From assembly GCA_002633005.1 (NCBI GenBank), contig NMRA01000540.1, positions 206,119 to 270,118 of the forward strand: 64,000 bases of DNA. The letters run 5' to 3'. Positions 24,840 through 36,940 of this stretch are shown one piece after another. Made by a program: the position numbers and the translations under genes. Origin of the DNA: Phoronis australis (lineage: Eukaryota; Phoronida; Phoronidae). The notes below the pieces were generated by a model. It was not told the DNA's origin and ran no database searches. It saw only the letters and a list, made by a program, of their open reading frames with translations. Position 1 is the first letter of the stretch, and each line of letters opens with the position of its first letter.

Positions 24840-26933
24840 ATCTATGTATACCAGGGGAGGCTTAATAATTATTTTAAATGCTGTTTATGTTTTCTAATGG
24901 TCATTGAATAAATATAGAGTTCATTTGTAATGGTCGGGAAACTGAAATTTCTCGTGAAATCGTGAATTAAACAATGAAACGAGGGTTATCAAAACTCGCC
25001 CGTGTGCTAAGTTTGGAAAAATTTTCACAAATTATAGGACAAAAGTTTGACTTTTTGGCGTGAACACTTCCAATCACACGATACCACCAATGCTTCGTTG
25101 CGTGCTGTGTTCCTAGCTATGCATAGAAATCGCTCTTGTGACGTAATTTCTCACGAAGTGGCTAATGTGTAGTCATATTATACTATCCCAGGAATTAATC
25201 AAATACAGATCTTCTTAATACATGTTTGTTAGTTTAATTATCTATGGCTGGTTTAGAAAATCGATAGAAAAAGGCATCAAGTCTTGCAAGTTGTTAGATG
25301 ACGTAAAAATGTTACCCAGTTGTGATAGAGTTTTCCCTAAAGCAAGAATCCAGAAAACAATTGCATGATCTTGCGTTCTGACAAGATACTCGAGTTTATC
25401 GAACGCACATCTGATCAACCCCGCCGCAGGCTCGAGAAAAAATCGTGAAATGTGTCATGCGTTGAGATTGGCACCCTACCGACTGGCATCGTCTTAGCGC
25501 GGTGTAGCAAAAATAATCTGTCTGTTGGTACGAAATTGAAAAAATTAAACGTACCATCTAATCTAGTGAAATTCGCAAAAACATCCTTCTTACCGCTCAT
25601 GTAGCTATTTGAACTAGTTTTTATCACTAAAAACATTAACCGTAACAGCGTTTGGAAAAAAAAAATTTAATTGAATAGCTCCCTCCCCTGGCCTTAAAAT
25701 TGAGTGCTTTTCACGAATGATCGTTCATTAACGTAATTTAAGGAGGTGTTTTAAATATGCCTATCAAATTGAACTTACAAATTTCTTTTTATGGCTTAAA
25801 AATATCAGGTTAAACTAGAGCTATCAACATTTGTAGGGTTAACCAAAACTCGGAGAATAATCTTTGTACTCGAAAAACCCTAGAATCGAGCCACAAATTC
25901 TTATAACAACTTGAGTTTTCAACTAAAAACGTAAAGTTGTAGTTCACTCTCGAACTCATGCTGTTAATGGTGGGGTCATCAAGTGCAATCCAGAATAAGA
26001 CTGCCATCCGCATATTAAAATAGCCTTTGTTTTCAAGCACAGACTTGGCACAAAAGTTGATCGAAAAGTGTCAATTATAAGTTGCAGTTCAATTTCCGTC
26101 ACACAAATTAGACCCTATATCCAGACCTACGATTTTGAAAAGTACTTTTGGTCTCATAAGTCCCATGAATGTTCCTTATCTCTGTGTGCTTGTGAGCCCG
26201 CGAAGTACGTCATTAGTGCAAAGGTCACCCATTTGCTCATTTTTTTGTTTTCACGTTCACAGGTTCTCACTTTGTCTAGCGTACTTTATTTTGAAAAAGA
26301 ATTGTCGTAGCATAGGAATTGAAGTTCCCCTAAGCTATCGAAATCCACTTTGTTTTGTAGAAGTGTCCTAAGTATAGATTTGATCAAGAGGTTTCAGACA
26401 ACCAAACGAGAAGAAATGTACTTTTAACTGTGACCATTGTTGAAATTGTCAAACTTAATTACGATGAGCAACAGACTTCAACAAGTGACATCATAGCGTC
26501 ACTCCTTGATGAGAGGCGTCAATTAACTCAGTTATCTAATCCAGTTGTACACGAAACACGAAGTACTGTGCTATCCAGTGTTATAGGTGGAAATCAGAGT
26601 ACACAAGATTACGGAGAAAGAAAATCGATTAAGCCTAGTGATATTTCAATATGTTTATTTTCTAACTTGCAATTACACGCTAATAGACGACATGACATTA
26701 CCAGGGTCACTTAGCTGTCAAGACAATTGCCGGTTTTCAACGCGATATTATTTGTCACATTATAAAAATCATTTGAATAATATTAACACCCTATAAACTG
26801 CGACAGATACGAATTTTTTTTCGGAAGCACACGTGAAATCATTTTACTTCATTTTAGCCACCATCTGTGTGTGATTTCATATTTTACCGGCTTTCTTCAG
26901 CAGACATAAATCGACATCTCTGGATATAGCCGT
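24840..26933. other. Intergenic, downstream of gene A; nothing recognised
   Basis: Small open frames at 25415-26714 have no motif. The plus-strand frame at 26430-26714 (94 codons) has ordinary composition but neither homology I recognise nor splice context. Confidence 0.45.
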
Positions 26934-27177
26934 TTATTTCTTGTAATATTCACTTCCGACGTATTTTGTACGTTCGTTCTTGAACTCATCGGCCCACCCT
27001 AGGGCTTTGCTGCTCGCGTGCACATTCCACGTGCTCGTAATGGCGCGCTTCTTCAAATCCTGGTAGTCGGTTTCTTGAAGGTCGCACTCAAAGATTTTCC
27101 AAATGGCGCACCGCTGAGGCACGAAAAACTTATGGTGACACGTGCGATTTGGCGCGACCTTTTCGTTGACCGCGACA
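26934..27177 (-). CDS. Gene A exon 4 (C-terminus)
   Basis: The acceptor is ttctcatttcag. It reads VAVNEKVAPNRTCHHKFFV, PQRCAIWKIFECDLQETDY and STWNVHASSKALGWADEF, ending YVGSEYYKK and TAA. An AATAAA hexamer overlaps the stop codon. Confidence 0.9.
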
Positions 27178-30100
27178 CTGAAATGAGAAAATGAAATATT
27201 GATCCACGGTTAGCTAAAACTATTGTGTCCTGAGGCGATTTCTGTGAGGAAACTTTCAGACGCTATCGTATCACTAAGTTTCAGGAGAGATAGTCATCCT
27301 CCACAGTCGGTACCAGTGTCTTAAAGTGTGTTAGCTATTATCTTAGCACACAACAGCGAAGCAGCTGATGTTGCAGCCTCTAAATTTTTTCTGGCAGTTT
27401 TTGAGAAGGATTGGCGATTTTTATTAAAATCACAAATACACAACAGCTTTGGTCAAATAATAATTTCAAGAAATCAATTCTGCTCAGAGGTAGCCCCAAA
27501 ATGAGTTTTTCGGTCGTAAAATCGAATGTATTCCTTTATATATCCCACTTTTATCATGAATAATTCAAAACCAGAACAAAACTTAAAGAGTGTACATTCC
27601 ATTGAAATCACTACAGCAGGCTGACAGTTATTGTAAAATATACTTCTCAATTTCATAAAAATCATAAATTTCCTTTTAAATCCTACAAGAGCTGGCACAG
27701 TCTTTGTTTACATAAAGTGACACCAACAGAGCTAAATTGCAAAGATCTTTCGTATTTGTTACTCAGGCAACGATCGATAGATTCCAAAATTATCATGGAT
27801 GTATTTGGTCAGGTTGATCGCACCTTTCTCTCACATCTACACACATGGATTCGCCGGCCGAGTTACTGACGGTAATGTTACTTCTGACGTCAGCAGAGAC
27901 AATCTTATCAATAAGAGATTCTTTAAGCGAGCTCTGTCCAGTGAAGAACGCATTGGCAGCCGGGTAGTCGGAGTTACAGCTGTACAGAACGGATCCCTTC
28001 TTTCTTTCCCCCTCGTAGAGGTCCTCAATTACCACCTTTTCGCCCATTTCGCAACGTATAGTGACTTTGCTACGTAAATCGATATCCTCTTCTGGGACGT
28101 CACAAACGCAGGCGTAAGGGATTTCGAGTCGCAGACTGACGGTCTTAACACGATCGGTTTTCTTTAAAGTGACCAAGTGCTGCTTGGTCTCTCTATTTCC
28201 AATGTTGTCGTAAAGTCTGGAAAAGACGGGCAGGGCATTGTGTTAACAATAATCAAGTGGCAAGGGCTTAATTATTAGAATAAACAACATATAACTATGG
28301 AGATCTATACATAGAGTTCTAGAGAAAGACATCTTCAGTATAAGGATTATAGTCCGGACACCATCAGTGCATAATTTTATAGATATGAGTACTCAATTTT
28401 ATTGTCTCATGGATGACGTCAGAAATGTCGTAAAAGAATACTACTGCAGCTTTAGTTGTATGTAGGAATTATCTAATATCATGTTATCATCGTGGCGTTT
28501 TCTGATCAAAAGCTGTGGAAGCACCGTTGTAACAGTATGAGCTGCACAGGGTGGAGATGGAAGTATGTATGATGGCGTAGGAAGCTTACTCAAGCAGAAG
28601 AGCACCGGCACGCGCCTCGAGTGTTCGCTTCTCGAACAGCTTTTAGCGTCACAACGCTCGCGTACGCTCTTGAGCGCTCACGATCACTCTCGATAGCTAG
28701 TTTGCTTAGAAAGTTTTAGGGGCGATTACCTAGAGCAATGACAATGATTCTAAGCGATACACTTTCGAAGTACACCGCAATTGGTAAATGTGGTACATCA
28801 ATAAATAATTGACTTACAAGCTTTGGCAGCATGTCCATCACGTGTGGTTCAACGTCTTAGACTTATTGAAATTTGAAAAGTTCGAATTGCGAAAATTAGC
28901 CCCCCCCCCCGTAAAAATGACTGCATACTGACATCTGCTTTGGTAGACTTCATTTCGGAAATGAAGTGTGCGCACAATGTGGTACGGTACAATAGCGAGC
29001 TCTCACGTTAAGCACGCGCGCGCGCTGTATTGAACGGGATTCAACTGCAATTTGATACAAAATTTGAGTTATTCGATGTTAGGAGAGGAATGTCAGAAAA
29101 GAATTAAGTAGTGTATTTGGGTCAATAGTAACGGGACGTTTAGTACTGACAAGGTATCTATTCAACCTCAATGCTATATGGTCCAGTTCCTCTGTCCCTG
29201 TTGGCTAAAGTAACAATAAAATGTTTAACTGTTAGAAATATTATTGGTTAACCTCATCGGATATAAGTCCACCTCGTCTTTCTTCCCTGTCCCCATCAAA
29301 TCCACCCCCTCTGTCACTTGACCCATATTGGAAGACGGACTTGGACGGAACTGCCCGGAAAACACACATATTTCTTACATTGCGCGTTCATCGAATGCAT
29401 GAAAAAAGCTTATGGACTTACATACTGGTATACACGAATGGGCAAAACATACACGTAGTCTTATAAATACGCAAATGTCCAGTGTAAGCACATCCAGGAA
29501 TAGGCCCACTATGAATCTTCGCAATAACAAACCGAGAGCTTAGATTTATACCGTATGGTCGATGTGGTACGTGTAGCTCTCACTAGGAGGCTAAAGATAC
29601 ATGTACTTGTCGCTAGAAGGCTTAGGATAATTACTCAGTGACGAAAACCAGCAGCTTTTCGTCGGGTTGCCCAGGTTCGTCTTTGTATTCCAACTTCAGC
29701 AACAAATTGTATTTGTATGCGTAACAGCTACCAACGCTGAAACCTGAAGTGTAAGTGTCGTGCTCGAAACCGGTGCCCTTCAACTTTTCCATTCTGATGT
29801 CACCGAGTTGCTTGATGGTCAGGTCTGATTCGCCATGTACCTGTAGATGGGTAAATGAGTTGCAGTCGAAACGCGTGGTATTGCTTACAAGTTACTACAT
29901 GTATGGGTTAGACTACCATATTCAATGGACTGTAGCACTACCATCTCGCGAACGGGACTGAACCAATCTGGGCTCGACAACCCTATTCATGTCACTAGTG
30001 AAATGCCACTAAGCATCAATGAATGTTTTTCTCCGCAGATGGCAGCATCAATGATATTGAAGTATGAAATTGTTGTTTAAAGCTAATCACAAAAATAAAT

Positions 30101-30430
30101 TTTGTTTTAAGGCAAACATATGTAAGGATACAAGTTAGGTGGTCGCGAAGCTTAAACTTTTAGGAAAGATTTCGCTACAACACTATGTCGGGTGCTTTGA
30201 AACCAACTTTTGTTGTGTTAAGTTGGCAGGGCATTATTTTGTTTGAAGGACAAAGTTTTCTCAAAACAACAGTATGCAAAATCGAGCACAACGTATCTAG
30301 AAAAGTACATGACTGAAAAAAGTTTCGTTTAAGTGTATTAAAAAGTTTGTGACACTGACGTAATTTCAAAATATAACAGGTCACTACTCACCAACGTCAA
30401 ACCTAGCGCTACAGTTATCGTCAGCAACAT
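26934..30430 (-). CDS. Gene A: secreted-type eight-cysteine protein of an unrecognised family, 293 aa
   Basis: The coding exons are 30430-30392, 29840-29635, 28216-27824 and 27177-26934 (39, 206, 393, 244 nt), with intron phases 0, 2, 2. Exon 1 encodes only MLLTITVALGLTL, a signal-peptide-like hydrophobic start. Exon 2 carries SDLTIKQLGDI and SGFSVGSCYAYKYNLL. Exon 3 carries LEIPYACVC, RCEMGEKVVIEDLYEG, YSCNSDYPA, SNITVSN (a possible N-glycosylation site) and MCVDVRER. Exon 4 has RTCHHKFFVPQRCAIW, ECDLQETDY and ERTKYVG before the stop. Nine cysteines: eight shared with genes B and C plus one extra (IRC). I do not recognise the family or a function. Extracellular location is inferred from the N-terminus, the cysteines and the glycosylation site. 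The model is strengthened by identical architecture in the paralogs. Confidence 0.85.
27824..28216 (-). CDS. Gene A exon 3 (393 nt)
   Basis: The acceptor is cgtcttttccag and the donor gtgcga. It reads LYDNIGNRETKQHLVTL onward, with the paired cysteines YACVC, then YSCNSDYPAANAFFTG and SMCVDVRE. The length is exactly that of the equivalent exons in genes B and C. The apparent continuation CDQPDQIHP is intronic. Confidence 0.9.
28217..29634. other. Intron 2 of gene A
   Basis: About 1.4 kb without a repeat I can name. A CpG-rich patch of short inverted motifs (gagcgctc, cgcgcgcg) lies at 28590-28700 and 29010-29025, and a run of 10 c at 28901-28910. Confidence 0.6.
29635..29840 (-). CDS. Gene A exon 2
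   Basis: The acceptor is catctacag. The exon reads VHGESDLTIKQLGDI, then GTGFEHDTYTSGFSVGSC, ending LLVFVTE with the split codon GA|A at donor gtaatt. The apparent stop TAA right after GAG belongs to the donor (GA|GTAA). Gene B shows the same arrangement, which explains why simple ORFs seem to end here. Confidence 0.87.
30392..30430 (-). CDS. Gene A exon 1: signal-peptide exon (13 codons)
   Basis: ATG through TTG reads MLLTITVALGLTL and is followed by a gtgagt donor, phase 0. Gene B has an exon of the same 39-nt length and type. A TATA box lies about 60 bp upstream. Confidence 0.82.
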
Positions 30431-30485
30431 TTTAAGCTGGTAGTTGAAATCACTTGAAGAGTTTATGTTGAATGAAGAATGGCAC

Positions 30486-30540
30486 GGCTACTTATATACC
30501 AATGATCTTTTTTGACGCAACGTCATTGGGAGATTGGCTA
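30486..30540 (-). promoter_or_regulatory. Gene A core promoter: TATA box with paired CCAAT boxes
   Basis: On the minus strand TATATAAG (30498-30491) lies about 60 bp before the ATG, and two CCAAT motifs lie at 30529-30525 and 30537-30533. The spacing fits a transcript start near 30465. Inferred from motifs only. Confidence 0.6.
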
Positions 30541-32798
30541 GGCCTACATACAAACGTAGTAAAGGTACAATGTAAAAAAAGGTATTAGCATTTGAATCGG
30601 GCTCATAACATATGTCAGTGAAACACTCGCTGGTACAAACAGCTGCCATGTTTGTTTCAGAGAAGGCGTGTAAGTTGATACGATGCATATTATTATGTCC
30701 TCACTCACGATACAGTTCGAGTAGCTCGGTAGATAAGTTTCGTTTTGAAATATTTCTTTCGAACAAATTATTTCAAATTACTGAAGCGACAAATTAATTT
30801 CGCACGTTTAAATGTGACTTAGTTTCATTTATGTTCGGTCATTTTACGTTTATGAAACAATTATTTTTGTTTAGCACAATATAGGTGTATGAAATTTTTA
30901 AATTTCTTTCCAGGTTAATCATAACCCTCCGGCACAGCACTGTGGAGACATTTATTGCTTGAAGCACAAATCAAGCTATTCTCGCAATTTACCAGCTCTC
31001 TAACAGGATCTATTACATACAAATTAGTCGGTTCAGTATGTAATTCTATTACCCAAGTCAGCTCAGCAGTAACCTGGGGGTGTATTGCCAACAAATTAGG
31101 CATCCTGTCTGCAAACAGTGTTGGGAGTTGTCCTGTTGTGCACGCATACAGGGACCTACATGGACTCGATCTAATATGTCTACAATTAATTCAAGTGCAC
31201 GCTGACTTCTCATTTGTGGCGCTTGTTCCATGTGGCACGTGACGCGTATCAACGGGCCTGTGAGGTGAAAACCATAAGAACAACAGAGACGGTTGGACGA
31301 CACTGCTGCGACTGTAAACATGGTCCTAGCCTTGTTCCACTTTCCAGCGTGCAGTCGGCTTAGTATATGCCGAAAAACAGTAAAGTGATGCTGAATTCCT
31401 TTTTTGGAAAGTCACGTGAGTTGACAAACCTGATAGGTGTCGTTACATTCGCATGTAGAAGTAATAGAAAATTGACGTAAATCACAAATCGTTTGTTATT
31501 TTATTATTCTGCTCCTAATGAATTATTCTAAATATCTTATACGTTATACAATACAAAGGTAAGTGTACAAATTGTACGACAAGTTTGCTTCATTGCTGCG
31601 CATTTATAACGGACTAACATCCTGGGCTCGCTATAGCGACCAAAAATTGTTTGCGTTAAAGGTGGAGGCAACCTTTTTATGTCAGTTTTAATAAAAAATA
31701 AAGTTCGCTAATTATCCCAGACATTTTTCCACTTAATTACGACTTCTCGTAATTTAATTAACTAGTCATGCTCTATCCCATAAGAGACGTTTAGAGAGTT
31801 AAAGAATTACGGGAGTAGTATAGTAAGAGGTTTTGGAGTCTTATTTCAGCGGGTCTCGGTCAAAGGTCATCCATTTGAAAGGAAAATGTCAAAGGTCACG
31901 TGGGATAACTTCTATGCGCGCCAACTTCATAGACCTTCATTTCACGCAGTGATTAACGGCAACTTTGGGAAAACTGGTCAGTTTTGGGCAATCTCCATCT
32001 TTCTTATAAATCGAGCCCACAGAGATGCGTCAAGAACAATGACGTCAGTGGCTATATCGACATTTTCCCGTCAATGCTAGATGTATTCTTTGCCATGAAC
32101 CGCCCAAACTACGCCAGATGGGGAACATTGTTTTACCAAAAGTTGAAATTCGCAGACCCAATATTACGTGAAGCGCTGGAAAACGGTGCCTTCTCAGTGC
32201 TACGTATGAGGAAGAACTTCTGTAGATCGGTTGTTGACCACTCTTTGGAACAGTTCGTTTTTTATGTTTGATATAGCGATCTCCAAAAGGCTGAAAACAC
32301 CTCTGTGGCACCTGATATTGGATACGTATGGTCGTGTTAGATTTCATGGAAACTATCCAAGCTGTAACGTAGATAAAACATTTTGTTCATGTTGCGAACA
32401 TGTTATTCAAAATTCGTCGTTATAACGAGTCCTGATAGTTTTTCAGTTAAGTTAGACTGACAATCATTTCATTTGCACGACACAGATATGCGAGCCATGG
32501 AACTGTTCGCCTTTGTCTTCATAGTGAATATAAAGCACGTTCGAATTAATTGGCCATAGATGTTGCATATGGTGCTCAGTCACCGTGGCGATGGCCCCAG
32601 GCATCCACATTGGGGAGGGGGTATTCAACCACTATGTATAATCTTTTTGGAAAGAGTGACTGAATTGAAGTTGAATTAAATAAAGTATATGCTTCACCTT
32701 TTTACTTTTATTTTTTTAATAATACAAGCCAGTAGAACTACTGGCAGTGACAGTGAGAACATGAACTAAATAGCAAAGAGGTAAAATGCAGTAGCCCA
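30541..32798. other. Intergenic between genes A and B, no gene supported
   Basis: Overlapping open frames at 30915-31321 and 31886-32425 occur on both strands without domains, a common result in low-stop repeats. None has a supporting splice pattern. Confidence 0.45.
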
Positions 32799-33418
32799 AT
32801 ATCTATGGTGGGCCGTTGAGGGGAAAGTGTCGCCGTAAAATTACGCTCGTAATTACGAGCGTAAATTAAATTGCAGGAGTGTCGCCGAACAATTACGCTC
32901 GTAAATTAAATGGTGAAAAGTTTCGTCGTAAAATTACGCTCGTAATTACGAGCGTAAGTTAAACTGCAAAAGTGTTCCGGTAAAATTACGCCCGTAAATT
33001 AAATGGGGTAAATGTCGCCGTCCGTAAATTACGCTCGTAAAATACCTTAAGAACGTTCCAAATTTAAACCAATCAGTGATGACCTAACATACACGACTGT
33101 TACTGGGCAGCTCGTTCTTGCACAATCGCTGACATGGCAGCAGCGATTTGATCCGCCATGATTCAGCGCTTGTATCGTAGACATGAAACCCGCCAATAAA
33201 TAAGTATTTCCATGAGCGCGCGCGATCTTGGATTGTAAAACCCAACGTCATTGGCTAAGAGTTTAAACTAAATTAAGAGCGTAATTTTACGCCGTAAAGA
33301 ATTAAATTACGCTCGTAATTTTACGGCGTAATTAACGGCGTAAATAACGGCGTAATGTACACAATTACGCTCGTATTTTCCGGCGACACTTTCCCCCCAA
33401 CGGCCCATCATAAATATC
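32799..33418. mobile_element. About 620-bp inverted-repeat element built of TTACGCTCGTAA-type palindromes
   Basis: The outer ends gggccgttgaggggaaagtg (left) and the reverse complement of the right end (gggccgttggggggaaagtg) form terminal inverted repeats that extend through tgtcgccg. Just inside both ends, aattacgctcgtaattacga-type palindromic units recur, at least five on the left side and several variants (ttacggcgtaa) on the right. The centre (about 33045-33240) is ordinary sequence. No transposase is present. The layout resembles a non-autonomous DNA transposon with subterminal palindromic repeats. The family is unknown to me. Confidence 0.8.
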
Positions 33419-36400
33419 AGACTGCTTGCCAAATAATCAACTGACTAAACAGGGAGTGGATTGAACCGAACAGTTTACCAACATAACTTCTGAGTTAGAC
33501 AATAGGGGTCGGTGCCAAACTTCCAGAAAGTAAACAATTCAAAATGGTATGACCAATGATGGAGTGCCTAACCTACATTTGAAATAATGAAAATCTAGGA
33601 TAGAATAATAAACAAACAACAGCTTCACGCCACATCACATATTTAATAAAACAAAGACCTTATATAATCCAGTAATGCAACTTTGAAATGCTCTGTTTTT
33701 GTTTCTGTCTTTGGTCTAATGGCTGACATCCGGTAAGCGAAGAATGTGGCTGTCTTGTAAAATAAGATGCGAAGTTACACGATCTCTGTCTATTGTTAGC
33801 ACAGTAAAACTTGCATAACTCCGATCTAATTGAACCGAATTATTCAGCCCAAACAAGGAAAATCTGTCTGATGCGACTGCGGGGCTAAGTACATGATTTC
33901 GAATTTTTACCGGGCTGTGGAATACTAGAATGTCGCACTAAGTTTGCGATATTCAGACTTAATGAAAGATTCAATGCAAGTTTGTCCTTTTTTGTAAAAA
34001 TCAAATCTTTCAGTGTCATATGATGAAAGTGATAGTTAATCTAGATGCAAGTTGCCCTATGTGCGAGTTGAGTAGAATATGGACTGACTGGAATGATCTC
34101 CCCATATCAGGAGGGACATGTTCCTTTTCCTTCAAGACACTTGCTTGGAAACTCAATTTAATATCCTTGCAAATATCTGTCAGTAAAGTGATTGGTAGGA
34201 GTACAGGTGACAGTAATTTTAAATTTTTACTGTAAACAATTATGGTTACGTAAGATCCCTCGTGAAGACAACGCCGGTATATTCAGTGGCGGATTCAAAA
34301 GGGGGCCAAGGGGGTCATGTCCCCTCTCTAAAATTCTCCCAAATTCCATTTGGCAGATGGGGGGTGCACATGTCTGACGAGCAAAATCATGGCTAATACT
34401 CTGCCCTGATCCTCAAAATCCTGGATCTGCCCCTGACCTTTACATGGATAACATTCCGGGATTCTTATGAAGCTTTAACATACTGTTATGTTTGCTAATA
34501 TCTCATTGCTTTCAGGACTCTATTAACTTGCCGGAATACTTGGAAGAACTAGACATCCAAACATAGGCATCAAAACAGTCCCCGCAGTGGTATGATTGGG
34601 CTGCCTACACCCACGTGGCAGGTAGAGCTTCATATGTTTCATTCTTTGATTAAAAATAGTGCTGTTATCAGGGTTTGAATTTGAAACAATATGAAAATTG
34701 TCCTTGGTTTAGCCAGTGCGCTTATAAGCTTTAAGAAGTTCACAGATTCGTGTAGCCAGTTGTTCAAGCCAACGTAAAGCTTATTGGTTTTGCTGTAAGT
34801 TTCAAAACGTATACGCGAAAGTATGCATGTGAGATTAAACTTTTATTGCTAACCCTGGTTGTTCCTGTTAAATGTCCATATGACATAAGTACATAAGTAA
34901 GGAGACATTTCAGGGCTATGTTCAAGACTGCTAGTTAGAATTCGACTAGCGCTGCTCCCTGTGTAGAGTTGTGCGTTGTGTATTGCCTTCTCAGGCTAAC
35001 CACGTAAACAATGAAAAGTTCATAAAAATAATGGGAATTGTTGTTTATTGCAGTTGTCAACAGTTTCATCATTTGGTCATAACATTCCTTAGATTGAAAT
35101 AAGAAGTTACAAAATACGTTACCTGGTTAGCCTAAAGTCCAATTTTTGTTAACACATTAAGTTTTGTTATATGCATAGTTTGCTCTAGATTGTGATTGCA
35201 TGTTAAGTTACCGTGTGCATATTTTGTACTGAAGTTGTTTTGAATGTCTTAGAACTGAATTCAGGATTGAAACTCCATTCAAAACAACTGGAAAACTGAC
35301 CCACTGCAGTGCATGCTTGGAGTAAACCTGCACACTTGTACTGGAATCCTGGAGATTAGTTAAGTTTGAGCTTGAAGACTATTTTCTAGGCTCTGTGTAC
35401 ATGTATGTCAGTAAGTGCATGCGAGTTTTGCAAATGATTGTTGTATAAACAGCACAAACATATCCAGCAAGTTAATTTTCCTTACACTGATAGCTTGTAC
35501 CCGCCTGTTATTAAATTTTAGTGTCTGTGTTGCAGAAAGTGGTTTTAACAGTCGTTGGATAATGACGGCTACCCAGACAACACAACGTGTGCACTTATGA
35601 ACTGAAGCTCATGAACCTATGAATTCAGTTATCTCATCTCAGAAGCACGCGTTTGTAGTCACAAAACATGGATTATTGCCTATGAAGCTAAGCGAGCAGA
35701 TGCGGCTAAAGAAGATAAGTTGTTTGTGGTGTAGCATACATACATGTATGTATGAGGTTCGGTAGCTTTAAATTAAAGGAAAAAGAATGATTTTGTAATC
35801 AAATGTCTAAGTTTTCTAATTTCCACCTCGTATAACCAGGTTGTACTTAGGGTTACTTTTAGTGAAACTTGTTCGCACCATGGAGTGTATTGTACTTATT
35901 TTACTGTTATTATGACTGTCAACAAAAATGAAACTTTGACTTTTTAAACTGATAATAAAAAGGGTTGAAAATCATGATAGGTGATTCTAGGCACTATTTC
36001 CAGCATAAGGATTGCACTTCACAAAATCAGATATGTGATCCTTGCCGATAAACTCTTAGTTACGTTTTATTTTATGCTCTTTTCTGTGGGGATATTCTTG
36101 AATTTTGCATGTTAAGTGATTTGTTATTCTCGGTGTCATTGCTGTAATTTTAGCAGAAAAAGTCTGTGCTGATGAAAAGTAGACTTTTGTTGTAGTCCTT
36201 CCTGGCGATGTAATCACTTTTTCTTTCATTCTGTTTCATGATTTGATAGTGATTTCTCTGTTTGTACATTCCATTTTGCTCCCTCAGTTCTCGCATATTG
36301 TCAAAGACTGAGAACTATGCAAATATGAATATATTATTGCCTGATTTAGTTTTCACTGCATTGTATTCATGGCACTTGAACTGATTTTTGAATTGTTTCT

Positions 36401-36554
36401 GGTTTTTGACATTGCGGTATTTCACTTATGTTCACTTATGTGTATCTTATGAAGTGCATTTTATTTTCTGTAATTAATCCCCGTTATTAAAATGTTAATA
36501 GAACTCTATGTTGTTAACAGTTGTATGAAAACCATTAAATTTGTTACTGTTATC
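33419..36554. other. Intergenic, with one hAT-like end pair; no gene supported
   Basis: Apart from the short element at 34284-34435, nothing was recognised. Reading frames are short and without motifs. Confidence 0.45.
34284..34435. mobile_element. Short non-autonomous element with hAT-like termini (152 bp)
   Basis: It starts cagtggcggattcaaaaggg and ends with sequence whose reverse complement is caggggcagatccaggattt. Ends of the type CAGGGGCGGATCCAG are typical of hAT-family MITEs. An 8-bp target duplication could not be confirmed. Confidence 0.6.
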
Positions 36555-36940
36555 CACTCTTGCCTGTTCTATTTTGGAAAACTTCAGTTTTCAAAAGTTA
36601 GTTCCTTGAAAACGTAAGTTCTGAAAAGTTTTCAAAAACTTAAGTTTTGATGACTTTTGTTTGTTAATAAAAAGGTGTTCCAAAACTTAAGTTTTTAAAA
36701 AACTTAAGTTTCTGAAAGTTAAATTTTCCAAAAACTTAACTTTGGAACAATTTTTTTGGACAAACTTAAGTTTTCAAAACTTAAGTTTTCAGAACTTAAG
36801 TTATGAGAACTTAAGTTTTTGAAAAACTTAAGTATTTTGGAGCAAGTTTTTGAAAACTCAAGTTATGAAAACTTAAGTTTGTTTCAAAAACTTGTTCCAA
36901 AATACTTAAGTTTTCGTGCATGAAAACTTAAGTTTATTTT
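36555..36940. repeat. Array of AACTTAAGTT palindromes
   Basis: Over about 390 bp, aaaacttaagtttt and close variants occur about fifteen times in irregular spacing. The core AACTTAAGTT is its own reverse complement, so the tract can pair with itself in many registers. Coding potential is nil. Confidence 0.9.

Noticed and set aside
27799-28077. 92-codon plus-strand frame
   Set aside because: It lies antisense to gene A exon 3, whose reading frame is supported by two paralogs.
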